Origin: Bacteroidota bacterium
GTDB lineage: Bacteria > Bacteroidota > Bacteroidia > Chitinophagales > Chitinophagaceae
Direction: 5' to 3'
DNA: 5,804 nt
Assembly: GCA_023396345.1 (NCBI GenBank)
Contig: JAEWWO010000369.1
Location: 1-5,804 of the forward strand
Notes under the pieces: model-generated
Told to the model about the DNA's origin: nothing
What the model saw: the letters and a program-made list of their open reading frames with translations, nothing else
Database searches by the model: none
Shown here: piece by piece, positions 1-5,804 of the stretch
How the letters are laid out: every line of letters begins with the position of its first letter
How positions within the stretch are numbered: position 1 is the stretch's first letter
Position numbers and translations under genes: made by a program

Positions 1-134
1 ATCCGGGACATGGCAACTGGCCGGGAGAAATTCCTGAAGTACATCGCTGGCCTTATGATTATGGAAAAGGAGATGTGGATCATCACATGCAAACAACACC
101 GGTTGGTGAGGACGAACCGGAAGATAAACATTAA
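1..134 (+). CDS. ctaD: Cytochrome c oxidase subunit I, C-terminal end (partial)
   Basis: Only the last 43 codons are present; the first whole codon starts at base 3 and TAA ends at 134. The visible residues include the stretch HGNWPGEIPEVHRWPYDY, typical of the C-terminal tail of bacterial heme-copper oxidase subunit I, followed by a hydrophilic tail rich in His, Asp and Glu. In the family, subunit I holds heme a and the heme a3-CuB centre in the cytoplasmic membrane, where oxygen is reduced and protons are pumped. None of the heme or copper ligands can be seen here, so the call rests on the tail motif and on the downstream oxidase genes. The heme O synthase gene follows after 58 nt (to the chosen start), consistent with one operon. 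Confidence 0.88.
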   Translation, partial: PGHGNWPGEIPEVHRWPYDYGKGDVDHHMQTTPVGEDEPEDKH

Positions 135-177
135 TTTATTCAGATAAAATAATTTACATCAAACTGATAATTTGAAC

Positions 178-184
178 AAAGGAG
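178..184 (+). promoter_or_regulatory. Shine-Dalgarno site that sets the heme O synthase start
   Basis: AAAGGAG lies 8 nt before the TTG at 193. It is the best Shine-Dalgarno match in the window and falls inside the reading frame of the alternative start at 172. It therefore favours the TTG at 193 as the true start. Confidence 0.6.
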
Positions 185-192
185 CATTAATA

Positions 193-1113
193 TTGAAGAC
201 AGAGCAGGTGGGAGAACAAAAAGTTCCCTTATGGAAAGATTACATGGCTTTAAGTAAGTTTACGCTGAGCTTTACGGTAGTTTTTTCCTGTGTGGTTTCT
301 TATCTTTTATCTCCAAATGTGCACTTCGACCTTAAAATGATTATCTTATTGTTTGTAGCCGGTATGCTGGTTACAGGCAGTGCCAATGCTATTAATCAGG
401 CGTTGGAAAAAGATACTGATGCGGTAATGAAGCGTACAAAGAACAGACCTGTCGCAAGTGGAAGAATCTCACAAAGTCATGCCATGACATTTGCGGTAGT
501 TACCGGACTTGCAGGTGTGTTTATGATGTGGTATTTCTTTAATTTGCAATCCGCATTATTATCTTTATTGAGTCTTTTTCTGTATGCTTATATATATACG
601 CCACTAAAAACCAAGAACTCTATTGCTGTGCTGGTGGGAGCTTTCCCCGGCGCACTGCCTTGTCTTATTGGTTGGGTGGCAGGATTTAGCGAGGGTGGCG
701 ACAATAGCTGGACTGGCGGATTAATTCTTTTCGCTATTCAGTTCCTGTGGCAGTTTCCGCATTTCTGGGCTATTGCTTGGGTTGCACACAACGATTACAG
801 CAAAGCAGGTTTCAAACTATTGCCTTCTGACAAAGGACCTACAAAGAACACAGCGTTGCAAACGGTTTTATATTCAGTGATGATGATTCCGGTGGGTATG
901 TTACCCTTTGTATTAGGTACGTTTGTACACGGGCTTGATACAACAATTGGTGTGGCAAGTTTTATAATAGTTCTAGCATGTAATATTTTTATGGTGATAC
1001 AAAGTATCAAACTATATATCAGAATGGATGTGGCTTCTGCAAGAAGAGTAATGTTCAGCAGTTATATTTATCTGCCCATTGTATTATTAACCTTACTTGT
1101 AGACAAAATTTAA
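193..1113 (+). CDS. cyoE: Protoheme IX farnesyltransferase (heme O synthase)
   Basis: UbiA-superfamily prenyltransferase, called CtaB or CyoE. It transfers a farnesyl group to heme b to make heme O, the precursor of heme A for the oxidase encoded around it. From the TTG at 193 the protein has 306 residues, a usual length for the family, and is strongly hydrophobic with about nine membrane segments. The first Asp-rich loop is at residues 68-86 (N68, E72, D74, D76, R81, NRP 84-86). A YTPLK motif is at 135-139. The loop WQFPHFWAIAW is at 186-196, followed by D201 and Y202. The first acidic residue of the usual DxDxD pattern is Glu here, which I recall as normal in Bacteroidota. The start at 193 is chosen because of the Shine-Dalgarno site; TTG at 172 would add seven residues. 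The next gene starts 3 nt after the stop, so translation is probably coupled. Confidence 0.94.
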   Translation: MKTEQVGEQKVPLWKDYMALSKFTLSFTVVFSCVVSYLLSPNVHFDLKMIILLFVAGMLVTGSANAINQALEKDTDAVMKRTKNRPVASGRISQSHAMTFAVVTGLAGVFMMWYFFNLQSALLSLLSLFLYAYIYTPLKTKNSIAVLVGAFPGALPCLIGWVAGFSEGGDNSWTGGLILFAIQFLWQFPHFWAIAWVAHNDYSKAGFKLLPSDKGPTKNTALQTVLYSVMMIPVGMLPFVLGTFVHGLDTTIGVASFIIVLACNIFMVIQSIKLYIRMDVASARRVMFSSYIYLPIVLLTLLVDKI

Positions 1114-1116
1114 ATA

Positions 1117-1695
1117 ATGGACGTACTAACAAATAATAAACAGACAGTAAAGCCCAATAATCCCAAAAAGTTTTTGCTTTGGGTAGCAATTGCATCAATT
1201 GTGATGGCTTTTGCAGGATTAACGAGTGCTTATCTGGTAAAGAAAGAAAATTCCAACTGGCTTGAATTTTCTATTCCTTCCGTATTCTGGATTTCTACTG
1301 CGGTGATTGTACTCAGCAGTATTGTAATGCATTTTGCTGTAAAAGCTTTTAAAAGCAGAGCTATCAACCAATACAGAATCCTTATAACTATAACCGGCAT
1401 TTTAGGTCTCGCTTTCTGCGTTTTACAGTTTATTGGATATCAAACGCTGGAGCAAACCGGCATCAGTATTTTAGGCAGTGGAAGCAATCCTTCGGCATCT
1501 TTTCTGGGAGTAATATCCGGTTTTCATATTTTACACGTATTAGGCGGAATCATTGCATTAATAGCAGTGGTTATAAAATCATATAACAGTAAAGTAAAAA
1601 CATACGACAGTACACTGGTTGAAAACACAGCCACTTACTGGCATTTTGTGGATATACTTTGGATATACCTTTTTATATTTTTAAATCTGGCATAA
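1117..1695 (+). CDS. ctaE: Cytochrome c oxidase subunit III, first copy
   Basis: A 192-residue membrane protein of the heme-copper oxidase subunit III family, in the short five-helix form. Likely membrane segments lie near residues 19-41, 56-76, 88-108, 128-153 and 173-191. Family marks are GFHxxHV (H137, H140) in helix 4 and YWHFVDxxW at 174-182 in the last helix. The first helix contains FAGLTSAY (32-39). Ile28 stands where the canonical FLASE motif, and the second copy in this window, carry an acidic residue. Subunit III binds subunit I, carries no metal and is thought to stabilise turnover and proton uptake. The ATG lies 3 nt after the heme O synthase stop. It is shorter than the second copy (223 aa) and diverged from it; a distinct structural role is possible but only inferred. 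Confidence 0.88.
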   Translation: MDVLTNNKQTVKPNNPKKFLLWVAIASIVMAFAGLTSAYLVKKENSNWLEFSIPSVFWISTAVIVLSSIVMHFAVKAFKSRAINQYRILITITGILGLAFCVLQFIGYQTLEQTGISILGSGSNPSASFLGVISGFHILHVLGGIIALIAVVIKSYNSKVKTYDSTLVENTATYWHFVDILWIYLFIFLNLA

Positions 1696-1724
1696 AAAAA
1701 CTTTTGAAAGAATAAATATTGCAT

Positions 1725-2396
1725 ATGGCAAATTCAGTTACAACAAAAATCAATACCTGGATGGGAGGCAGAAGTCCTTTCAATGTAGAATATGGTAAGC
1801 TGATGATGTGGATGTTTTTGGTGAGTGATGCCTTCACTTTCGGGGCATTGCTTATTACTTACGGTGCTACACGTTTTGCTACAGAAGGCTGGCCTGATCC
1901 TAACCATGTATTTAACTCATTTCCGGGGTTAGAAGGTAATTTCCCGTTGTTGTTTGTGAGTCTGATGACGTTTATATTAATCATCAGTTCTGTAACAATG
2001 GTACTTGCGGTACAATCCGGACATCAGCGTGATAAAAAAGGTGTGGTAAAATATATGATACTCACAATCATAGGTGGCTTGTTGTTCCTGAGTTGCCAGG
2101 CATGGGAGTGGGCGCATTTATTTCATGTAGATGCAAAAATGGGCAACAACCCGTTTGCCAACTATGATGGCAGCTTATCTTCTCCAAACTTTACAAACTT
2201 CTTTTTTGGTATTACAGGCTTTCATGGCTTTCACGTATTCACAGGTGTTATTATCAACATCATCATGCTTATTATGACCCTGAACAATACATTTGAAAAA
2301 AGAGGTACATACGGTATGATAGAAAAAGCCGGACTTTACTGGCACTTTGTAGATTTGGTTTGGGTGTTTGTATTTACATTCTTTTATCTGGTTTAA
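1725..2396 (+). CDS. ctaE: Cytochrome c oxidase subunit III, second copy
   Basis: A 223-residue member of the same subunit III family. The first helix keeps the acidic position: FLVSD at 31-35, with Asp35 in place of the usual Glu. Other family marks are GHQ at 99-101, CQAWEW at 124-129, GFHGFHV at 165-171 (H167, H170) and LYWHFVDLVW at 204-213. Five membrane segments are likely, near residues 25-47, 73-96, 108-127, 156-186 and 204-222. The ATG at 1725 is chosen over an in-frame TTG two codons upstream. It begins 29 nt after the first subunit III gene, and the subunit IV gene follows after 34 nt, all in one operon. It is the more canonical copy and the likelier partner of subunit I in the usual position. 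Confidence 0.92.
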   Translation: MANSVTTKINTWMGGRSPFNVEYGKLMMWMFLVSDAFTFGALLITYGATRFATEGWPDPNHVFNSFPGLEGNFPLLFVSLMTFILIISSVTMVLAVQSGHQRDKKGVVKYMILTIIGGLLFLSCQAWEWAHLFHVDAKMGNNPFANYDGSLSSPNFTNFFFGITGFHGFHVFTGVIINIIMLIMTLNNTFEKRGTYGMIEKAGLYWHFVDLVWVFVFTFFYLV

Positions 2397-2430
2397 TTAT
2401 TAAAATAATAATCTAAAATATATTTTTATT

Positions 2431-2883
2431 ATGGCAAGTCATTCTGATGCAGCAGCGGCAAGAAGAGAAGTTTGGAAAATTACAGCTTATTTGAGTGTGC
2501 TCACAATTATAGAGCTGGCTTTAGGTTTCATTATGTATAAAATGGACTGGCAAGACGGTACGTTTATAAAAACATTTACCAAAATCGTCATTATTTTATT
2601 GATGCTCTGGAAGGCATTTTACATCATCGCATACTTTATGCATTTAAAGTATGAAACGTTGTCAATGATTAAGATTACGGCAATACCCTGCCTGTTGTTT
2701 ATCTGGTTTATCATCGCTTTCTTATGGGATGGAAATTCTTTTAAAAATTTAAGAGCGCGTTATACACCGTATCATGTGGAGCATTTTAGTCAGCCAATGA
2801 AATCTGTGGGGCATCACGGAGAAGCTGTAGAAGTGCCTGCACAAAATGTCAAGGACCCTCAAACCGGCGCAACGCAACACTAA
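2431..2883 (+). CDS. Cytochrome c oxidase subunit IV (prokaryotic small subunit)
   Basis: A 150-residue protein resembling the prokaryotic subunit IV family (Pfam COX4_pro, PF03626), a small membrane component of bacterial aa3/caa3 and quinol oxidases. A short hydrophilic N-terminus (His4, then Ala-rich to Arg11-Arg12) leads to three membrane segments near residues 16-36, 51-71 and 80-99. Glu28 lies inside the first segment and the typical AYFMHLKYE motif at 67-75 ends the second. After about residue 100 there is a polar tail of some 50 residues with several His. It is the last gene of the oxidase operon, because a strong hairpin terminator begins 22 nt after its stop. No good Shine-Dalgarno site precedes the ATG. 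Symbols vary (ctaF, cyoD, coxD), so none is assigned. Confidence 0.87.
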   Translation: MASHSDAAAARREVWKITAYLSVLTIIELALGFIMYKMDWQDGTFIKTFTKIVIILLMLWKAFYIIAYFMHLKYETLSMIKITAIPCLLFIWFIIAFLWDGNSFKNLRARYTPYHVEHFSQPMKSVGHHGEAVEVPAQNVKDPQTGATQH

Positions 2884-2905
2884 CATAATTTTTATGGGTT
2901 AATGT

Positions 2906-2934
2906 AAGGTTGCTTCAAGGAGCAACCTTTTTTT
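2906..2934 (+). terminator. Rho-independent terminator of the oxidase operon
   Basis: Perfect 9-bp inverted repeat: AAGGTTGCT at 2906-2914 and AGCAACCTT at 2921-2929, with a 6-nt loop, running into seven T (2928-2934) and then more T. It lies just after the subunit IV stop and should end the operon. The reverse strand lacks a comparable T run. Confidence 0.9.
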
Positions 2935-2937
2935 ATT

Positions 2938-2969
2938 TTTGTATTCTTATAATTTTTTTTTTAATTTTA
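2938..2969 (+). promoter_or_regulatory. Candidate promoter for the CBS-domain gene
   Basis: TTTG at 2938-2941, a 20-nt spacer and TAATTTTA at 2962-2969 fit the Bacteroidota pattern TTTG-N19/21-TAnnTTTG, with 7 of 8 matches in the second box. A separate promoter is expected between a terminator and a new gene. The stretch is almost pure A/T, so a chance match is quite possible, and the implied leader is only about 9 nt. Confidence 0.35.
2953..2962 (+). repeat. Homopolymer tract of ten T
   Basis: Ten consecutive T lie in the spacer of the candidate CBS-gene promoter; the last T is also the first base of the second promoter box. A tract of this length can change length by replication slippage. 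Confidence 0.9.
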
Positions 2970-2984
2970 ATAAAATTTATTCCT

Positions 2985-3413
2985 ATGATTACCGCACAGC
3001 AAATACTCGACAAAAAAGAAAAGAAAAATTACTCTGTTGACGTTAACGCCACTGTTATTGATGCTTTAAAGATTATGGCAGAAAAAAATATCGGAGCATT
3101 GCTGGTAACAGACAACGAAGAGTTCAAAGGTATTTTTACCGAACGCGATTACTCAAGAAAAATTGCATTGGAAGGAAGAAGCTCTTCCGATACAAAAGTG
3201 GCAGAAGTATTGTCGGTACATCATCCCAAAATTAATCCTAAAACAATTATGGAAGAGTGTATGATGCTTATGAGTGAGAATAATGTACGCTATTTGCCTG
3301 TTTTTGATAATGGAAAACTGGCAGGCGTTATCTCTATCAGCGACGTAGTGAATACCATTATGGATTATCAGAAAGAAACCATCTCACATCTTAAAAGCTA
3401 TATGGGCTTATAA
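2985..3413 (+). CDS. Tandem CBS-domain protein
   Basis: A 142-residue soluble protein that is essentially one CBS-domain pair (Bateman module) with no attached enzyme or transporter domain. The first CBS domain covers about residues 5-65 and shows GIFTERD at 49-55. The second covers about 75-130 and shows RYLPVFDNGKLAGVISISDVV. Such pairs usually bind adenine nucleotides, and the Thr/Ser and Asp of the GxxT/SxxD motifs commonly contact the ribose or phosphate. The ligand and target here are unknown. The ATG at 2985 is chosen: an in-frame TTG at 2910 would start inside the terminator and add 25 residues encoded by AT-rich non-coding DNA. No Shine-Dalgarno site is visible. Terminators stand on both sides, so it is probably transcribed alone and need not be tied to the oxidase or to topA. 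Confidence 0.92.
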   Translation: MITAQQILDKKEKKNYSVDVNATVIDALKIMAEKNIGALLVTDNEEFKGIFTERDYSRKIALEGRSSSDTKVAEVLSVHHPKINPKTIMEECMMLMSENNVRYLPVFDNGKLAGVISISDVVNTIMDYQKETISHLKSYMGL

Positions 3414-3460
3414 TTTCCGGTACTATCCGGCAATGATATCTTTTATTATTTTTTGTGTTT

Positions 3461-3494
3461 AAAAACTGCGAAGTATTCAGCTTCGCAGTTTTTT
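3461..3494 (+). terminator. Rho-independent terminator after the CBS-domain gene
   Basis: Perfect 13-bp inverted repeat, AAAAACTGCGAAG (3461-3473) and CTTCGCAGTTTTT (3481-3493), with a 7-nt loop and a run of six T (3489-3494). It starts 47 nt after the CBS gene stop. The A run on the left arm gives five T on the other strand, so weak two-way action is possible. Confidence 0.92.
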
Positions 3495-3560
3495 ATTATG
3501 GGCATAAATGAGTTGGGAAGAAAATTTAAAACAATTTCGTAATCAAAATTCTTCCTTTGC

Positions 3561-3598
3561 AGATAAATCTTCAGGTAATTTCAAAAAAAAATTTATCT
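3561..3598. repeat. Inverted repeat in the topA upstream region
   Basis: AGATAAAT at 3561-3568 is the exact reverse complement of ATTTATCT at 3591-3598, with a 22-nt gap holding a run of nine A that reaches the right arm. It lies 30 nt before the candidate topA promoter. It could be a protein site or a chance match in AT-rich DNA. No gene is convincing between 3495 and 3699. Confidence 0.35.
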
Positions 3599-3619
3599 TT
3601 CCTGCCTTAATTAAAATAT

Positions 3620-3649
3620 AGCAAACTTTTGGCATTTATCAGGTTTGCT
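3620..3649. repeat. Inverted repeat overlapping the topA promoter
   Basis: AGCAAAC (3620-3626) and GTTTGCT (3643-3649) are exact 7-bp inverted arms with a 16-nt gap, so the arm centres lie 23 bp apart, about two helical turns. They flank the TTTG box and end just before the second promoter box. This placement suits an operator, but no regulator is known from the window. Confidence 0.4.
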
Positions 3650-3658
3650 GTAATATTG
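3628..3658 (+). promoter_or_regulatory. Candidate topA promoter
   Basis: TTTG at 3628-3631, a 19-nt spacer and TAATATTG at 3651-3658 match the Bacteroidota vegetative promoter pattern (TTTG, TAnnTTTG) in 7 of 8 positions of the second box. Transcription would begin near 3664-3666, leaving a leader of about 35 nt before topA. A terminator lies upstream, so a promoter is needed in this gap. Confidence 0.55.
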
Positions 3659-3699
3659 CAAAAATTTTTGTATCAAATACATTACAGGATAATATTTAT

Positions 3700-5804
3700 A
3701 TGGCAAAAAATTTACTAATTGTTGAGTCGCCGGCTAAAGCCAAAACCATCGAGAAAATACTTGGAAAAGATTTTGAAGTGGTGAGCAGTTTTGGTCATAT
3801 CCGCGATTTGGCTAAAGGAGACAATGGCGTTGATATAGAGAATGGTTTTTTGCCAAACTATATTATCTCTGAAGATAAACACAAGGTAGTAAATGCTTTA
3901 AAAGCGAAAGCTAAAAAAGCAGATGAAGTGTGGCTGGCATCGGATGAGGACCGTGAAGGAGAAAGCATCAGCTGGCATTTAGCCGAAGTTTTAGGACTTG
4001 ATCCGGCCAGTACCAAGAGAATTGTTTTTCATGAAATTACTAAACCCGCTATTCAAAAAGCCGTACAGGAACCCAGAACCATAGACATGAATCTGGTTGA
4101 TGCGCAGCAGGCAAGACGTGTGCTCGATCGCATTGTAGGTTTTGAATTAAGCCCGGTTTTGTGGCGTAAAGTAGGTATGCAGCGCAGCCTGAGTGCCGGA
4201 CGTGTGCAGAGCGTAGCCGTGCGTTTGATTGTGGAGAGAGAAAGAGAAATCAATGCCTTTGAGCCGGTAAGCTCCTTTAAAATAGAAGGATATTTTCACG
4301 GAGTAAATATCAACGATAAAAAAATATCTTTTAAAGCCGAAAGCGGAAAAAAGATAGCTGATGAAAAAGGTGCTTTAGCATTTTTAGAATCCTGTAAAGA
4401 TGCAAGCTACAAAGTAGTGAATATAGAAGTAAAGCCCGCGAAACGCTCGCCGGCTGCACCTTTTACCACATCTACCTTGCAGCAGGAAGCTTCAAGAAAA
4501 CTGGGTTACGGAGTAGCCCGTACAATGATGCTTGCACAAAAAATGTATGAGAACGGATACATTACTTATATGCGTACAGACAGTGTGAACCTGAGCAACA
4601 CTGCATTGGGCGACATTAAAAACGAGATACTCAATTCTTATGGCGATGAGTATTATCAGATAAGAAAATATAAAAATAAATCTTCAGGAGCGCAGGAAGC
4701 ACACGAGGCCATCAGACCAACCTATATGTCGCGCGCAACCATTGAGGAAGCCGATATGCGCAGACTGTACGAACTGATATGGAAACGCACGATTGCTTCA
4801 CAAATGAGTGAAGCTGAATTTGAAAAGACTACAGCACAGATTGAAATATCTACCAATAAAGAACAGCTGACAGCCAGTGGAGAAGTATTAAAGTTTGACG
4901 GGTTCTTAAAAGTATATCTGGAAGGAAAAGATGAAGAAGACGACGATGAAAACAGCAATGCTTTGCCTCCGTTGCAGGAAGGAGAAATCCTTAATATGGA
5001 AAAATTGGTTGCAAGCCAAAAATTTACAAAACCTGCTGCACGCTACACAGAAGCGTCGCTGGTAAAGAAACTGGAGGAGTTAGGTATAGGACGTCCTTCT
5101 ACTTATGCACCTACAATTTCTACCATTATCAAAAGAAATTATGTAGAGAAAAAAGATAAAGACGGATTGGAACGTGCAGTGAGATATCTGAAACTTACAG
5201 CGAAAAATACAATCGAAACAAAAACAGAAAAAGAAATTTACGGAAGAGAAAAATCTAAATTATTTCCAACCGATTTAGGGCTGGTAGTAACCGATTTTCT
5301 GATAGAGCATTTCGATAAAGTAATGGATTATGGTTTTACCGCACGCGTGGAAGAAGAGTTTGACGAAATTGCAGAAGGCGCAGTTGTATGGAACGACATG
5401 CTTAAAGAATTTTATAAGCCATTTCACAAACAGGTAGAAGACACGCTGGAAAATGCAGAACGTGCAAAAGGAGAGAGAGAGCTGGGGGTGGAAGAAAGTT
5501 CCGGTAAAAAAGTTGTAGCGCGTATGGGGCGCTACGGACCTATGATACAGATTGGAGAAGCTGTAGAAGGTAAGGAAGGAAAGCCTCGCTTTGCTTCTTT
5601 AAACAAAGATCAAAGTATTGAAACCATTACGCTTGAAGAAGCATTGGACTTATTTAAACTTCCTTTAGAACTGGGCACTTACGATGGAGAAGAGGTGAGC
5701 GTAAACTCCGGCAGATACGGTCCGTATGTCAAGTGGGGCGAAGCCTTTATTTCTCTGCCGCGAGGTACAGATCCGCTGACAGTAGATATGGAACAGGCTG
5801 TTGC
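3700..5804 (+). CDS. topA: DNA topoisomerase I, type IA (partial, 3' end cut)
   Basis: Open for 701 codons with no stop, running off the window. Type IA topoisomerase relaxes negative supercoils by cutting one strand through a 5'-phosphotyrosine link. The TOPRIM domain (about 1-125) has VESPAKAKTI with Glu9 and the metal-binding D82, D84, E86. Further motifs are SAGRVQS (165-171, R168), the catalytic GYITYMRTDS with Tyr290 and Arg292, QEAHEAIRPT (332-341, H335), and GIGRPSTYAPTI around R465. An acidic stretch lies near 411-417. Two C-terminal repeats show GRYGP (about 610-614 and 671-675), resembling the topoisomerase C-terminal repeat (PF13368). Only one cysteine (C232) is visible, so no zinc finger occurs in this part. 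The ATG at 3700 is preceded by AGGA with a 10-nt gap. It probably has its own promoter. Confidence 0.97.
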   Translation, partial: MAKNLLIVESPAKAKTIEKILGKDFEVVSSFGHIRDLAKGDNGVDIENGFLPNYIISEDKHKVVNALKAKAKKADEVWLASDEDREGESISWHLAEVLGLDPASTKRIVFHEITKPAIQKAVQEPRTIDMNLVDAQQARRVLDRIVGFELSPVLWRKVGMQRSLSAGRVQSVAVRLIVEREREINAFEPVSSFKIEGYFHGVNINDKKISFKAESGKKIADEKGALAFLESCKDASYKVVNIEVKPAKRSPAAPFTTSTLQQEASRKLGYGVARTMMLAQKMYENGYITYMRTDSVNLSNTALGDIKNEILNSYGDEYYQIRKYKNKSSGAQEAHEAIRPTYMSRATIEEADMRRLYELIWKRTIASQMSEAEFEKTTAQIEISTNKEQLTASGEVLKFDGFLKVYLEGKDEEDDDENSNALPPLQEGEILNMEKLVASQKFTKPAARYTEASLVKKLEELGIGRPSTYAPTISTIIKRNYVEKKDKDGLERAVRYLKLTAKNTIETKTEKEIYGREKSKLFPTDLGLVVTDFLIEHFDKVMDYGFTARVEEEFDEIAEGAVVWNDMLKEFYKPFHKQVEDTLENAERAKGERELGVEESSGKKVVARMGRYGPMIQIGEAVEGKEGKPRFASLNKDQSIETITLEEALDLFKLPLELGTYDGEEVSVNSGRYGPYVKWGEAFISLPRGTDPLTVDMEQAV

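Noticed and set aside
1..143. Alternative open reading frame 1 over the first bases
   Set aside because: Frame 3 gives the typical subunit I tail, so the frame 1 reading is a shadow.
795..1010. Open frame of 71 codons on the - strand inside the heme O synthase gene
   Set aside because: It lies wholly within a clearly conserved gene on the other strand, and its translation shows no recognisable domain.
1719..1724. Earlier TTG start for the second subunit III gene
   Set aside because: It adds only two residues, and the ATG at 1725 is the stronger start codon.
2910..2984. N-terminal extension of the CBS protein that would form a hydrophobic segment
   Set aside because: It would start at a TTG inside the terminator stem, and the apparent membrane segment is only the translation of T-rich non-coding DNA. 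The ATG at 2985 fits the family.
3508..3621. Open frame of 37 codons on the + strand between the terminator and topA
   Set aside because: It starts 14 nt after a strong terminator, leaving no room for a promoter. It has no ribosome site and no recognisable domain, and its length is expected by chance.
4053..4253. Open frame of 66 codons on the - strand inside topA
   Set aside because: It is antisense to the conserved topoisomerase core; its Arg, Thr and Cys-rich translation looks like a shadow.
4722..4958. Open frame of 78 codons on the - strand inside topA, starting with a Ser run
   Set aside because: The Ser run is the reverse reading of Glu/Asp codons of the TopA acidic tract, and there is no independent support.
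1..5804. Possible new defence, mobile or biosynthetic system
   Set aside because: Every sizeable open frame on the + strand matches a well-known housekeeping family. No transposase, integrase, direct repeat array or unknown large gene is present.

Overview
The window is ordinary chromosomal housekeeping DNA. It looks like a member of the Bacteroidota, possibly Chitinophaga-like; this is inferred from protein style and not proven. The signs are the low-GC, A/T-rich intergenic DNA, two candidate promoters of the Bacteroidota type (TTTG, 19-20 nt, TAnnTTTG-like), mostly weak Shine-Dalgarno sequences, and the gene order of the oxidase cluster. All real genes lie on the + strand.

Region 1 (1-2934) is the distal part of an aa3/caa3-type cytochrome c oxidase operon. 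In order it holds the last 43 codons of subunit I, a heme O synthase (CyoE/CtaB), two tandem and clearly different subunit III genes, and a small subunit IV. A perfect 9-bp stem followed by a T run ends it. The heme O synthase provides the heme precursor. Subunit I carries the catalytic hemes. Subunits III and IV are membrane partners of the core. Subunit II, the heme A synthase and the operon promoter are not visible and presumably lie upstream or elsewhere.

Region 2 (2935-3494) is a one-gene unit for a 142-residue protein made of two CBS domains. It has its own candidate promoter, whose spacer contains a run of ten T, and a 13-bp perfect terminator hairpin.

Region 3 (3495-5804) begins with about 205 nt of AT-rich non-coding DNA. 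This contains two small inverted repeats and a good candidate promoter. Then comes topA (DNA topoisomerase I), which is open for 701 codons and runs off the window end.

I found no mobile element, CRISPR array, tRNA, rRNA or defence system, and nothing that supports a previously undescribed system. The observations most worth checking are the T10 tract inside the candidate CBS-gene promoter, the loss of a conserved carboxylate in the first subunit III copy, and the inverted repeat overlapping the topA promoter.
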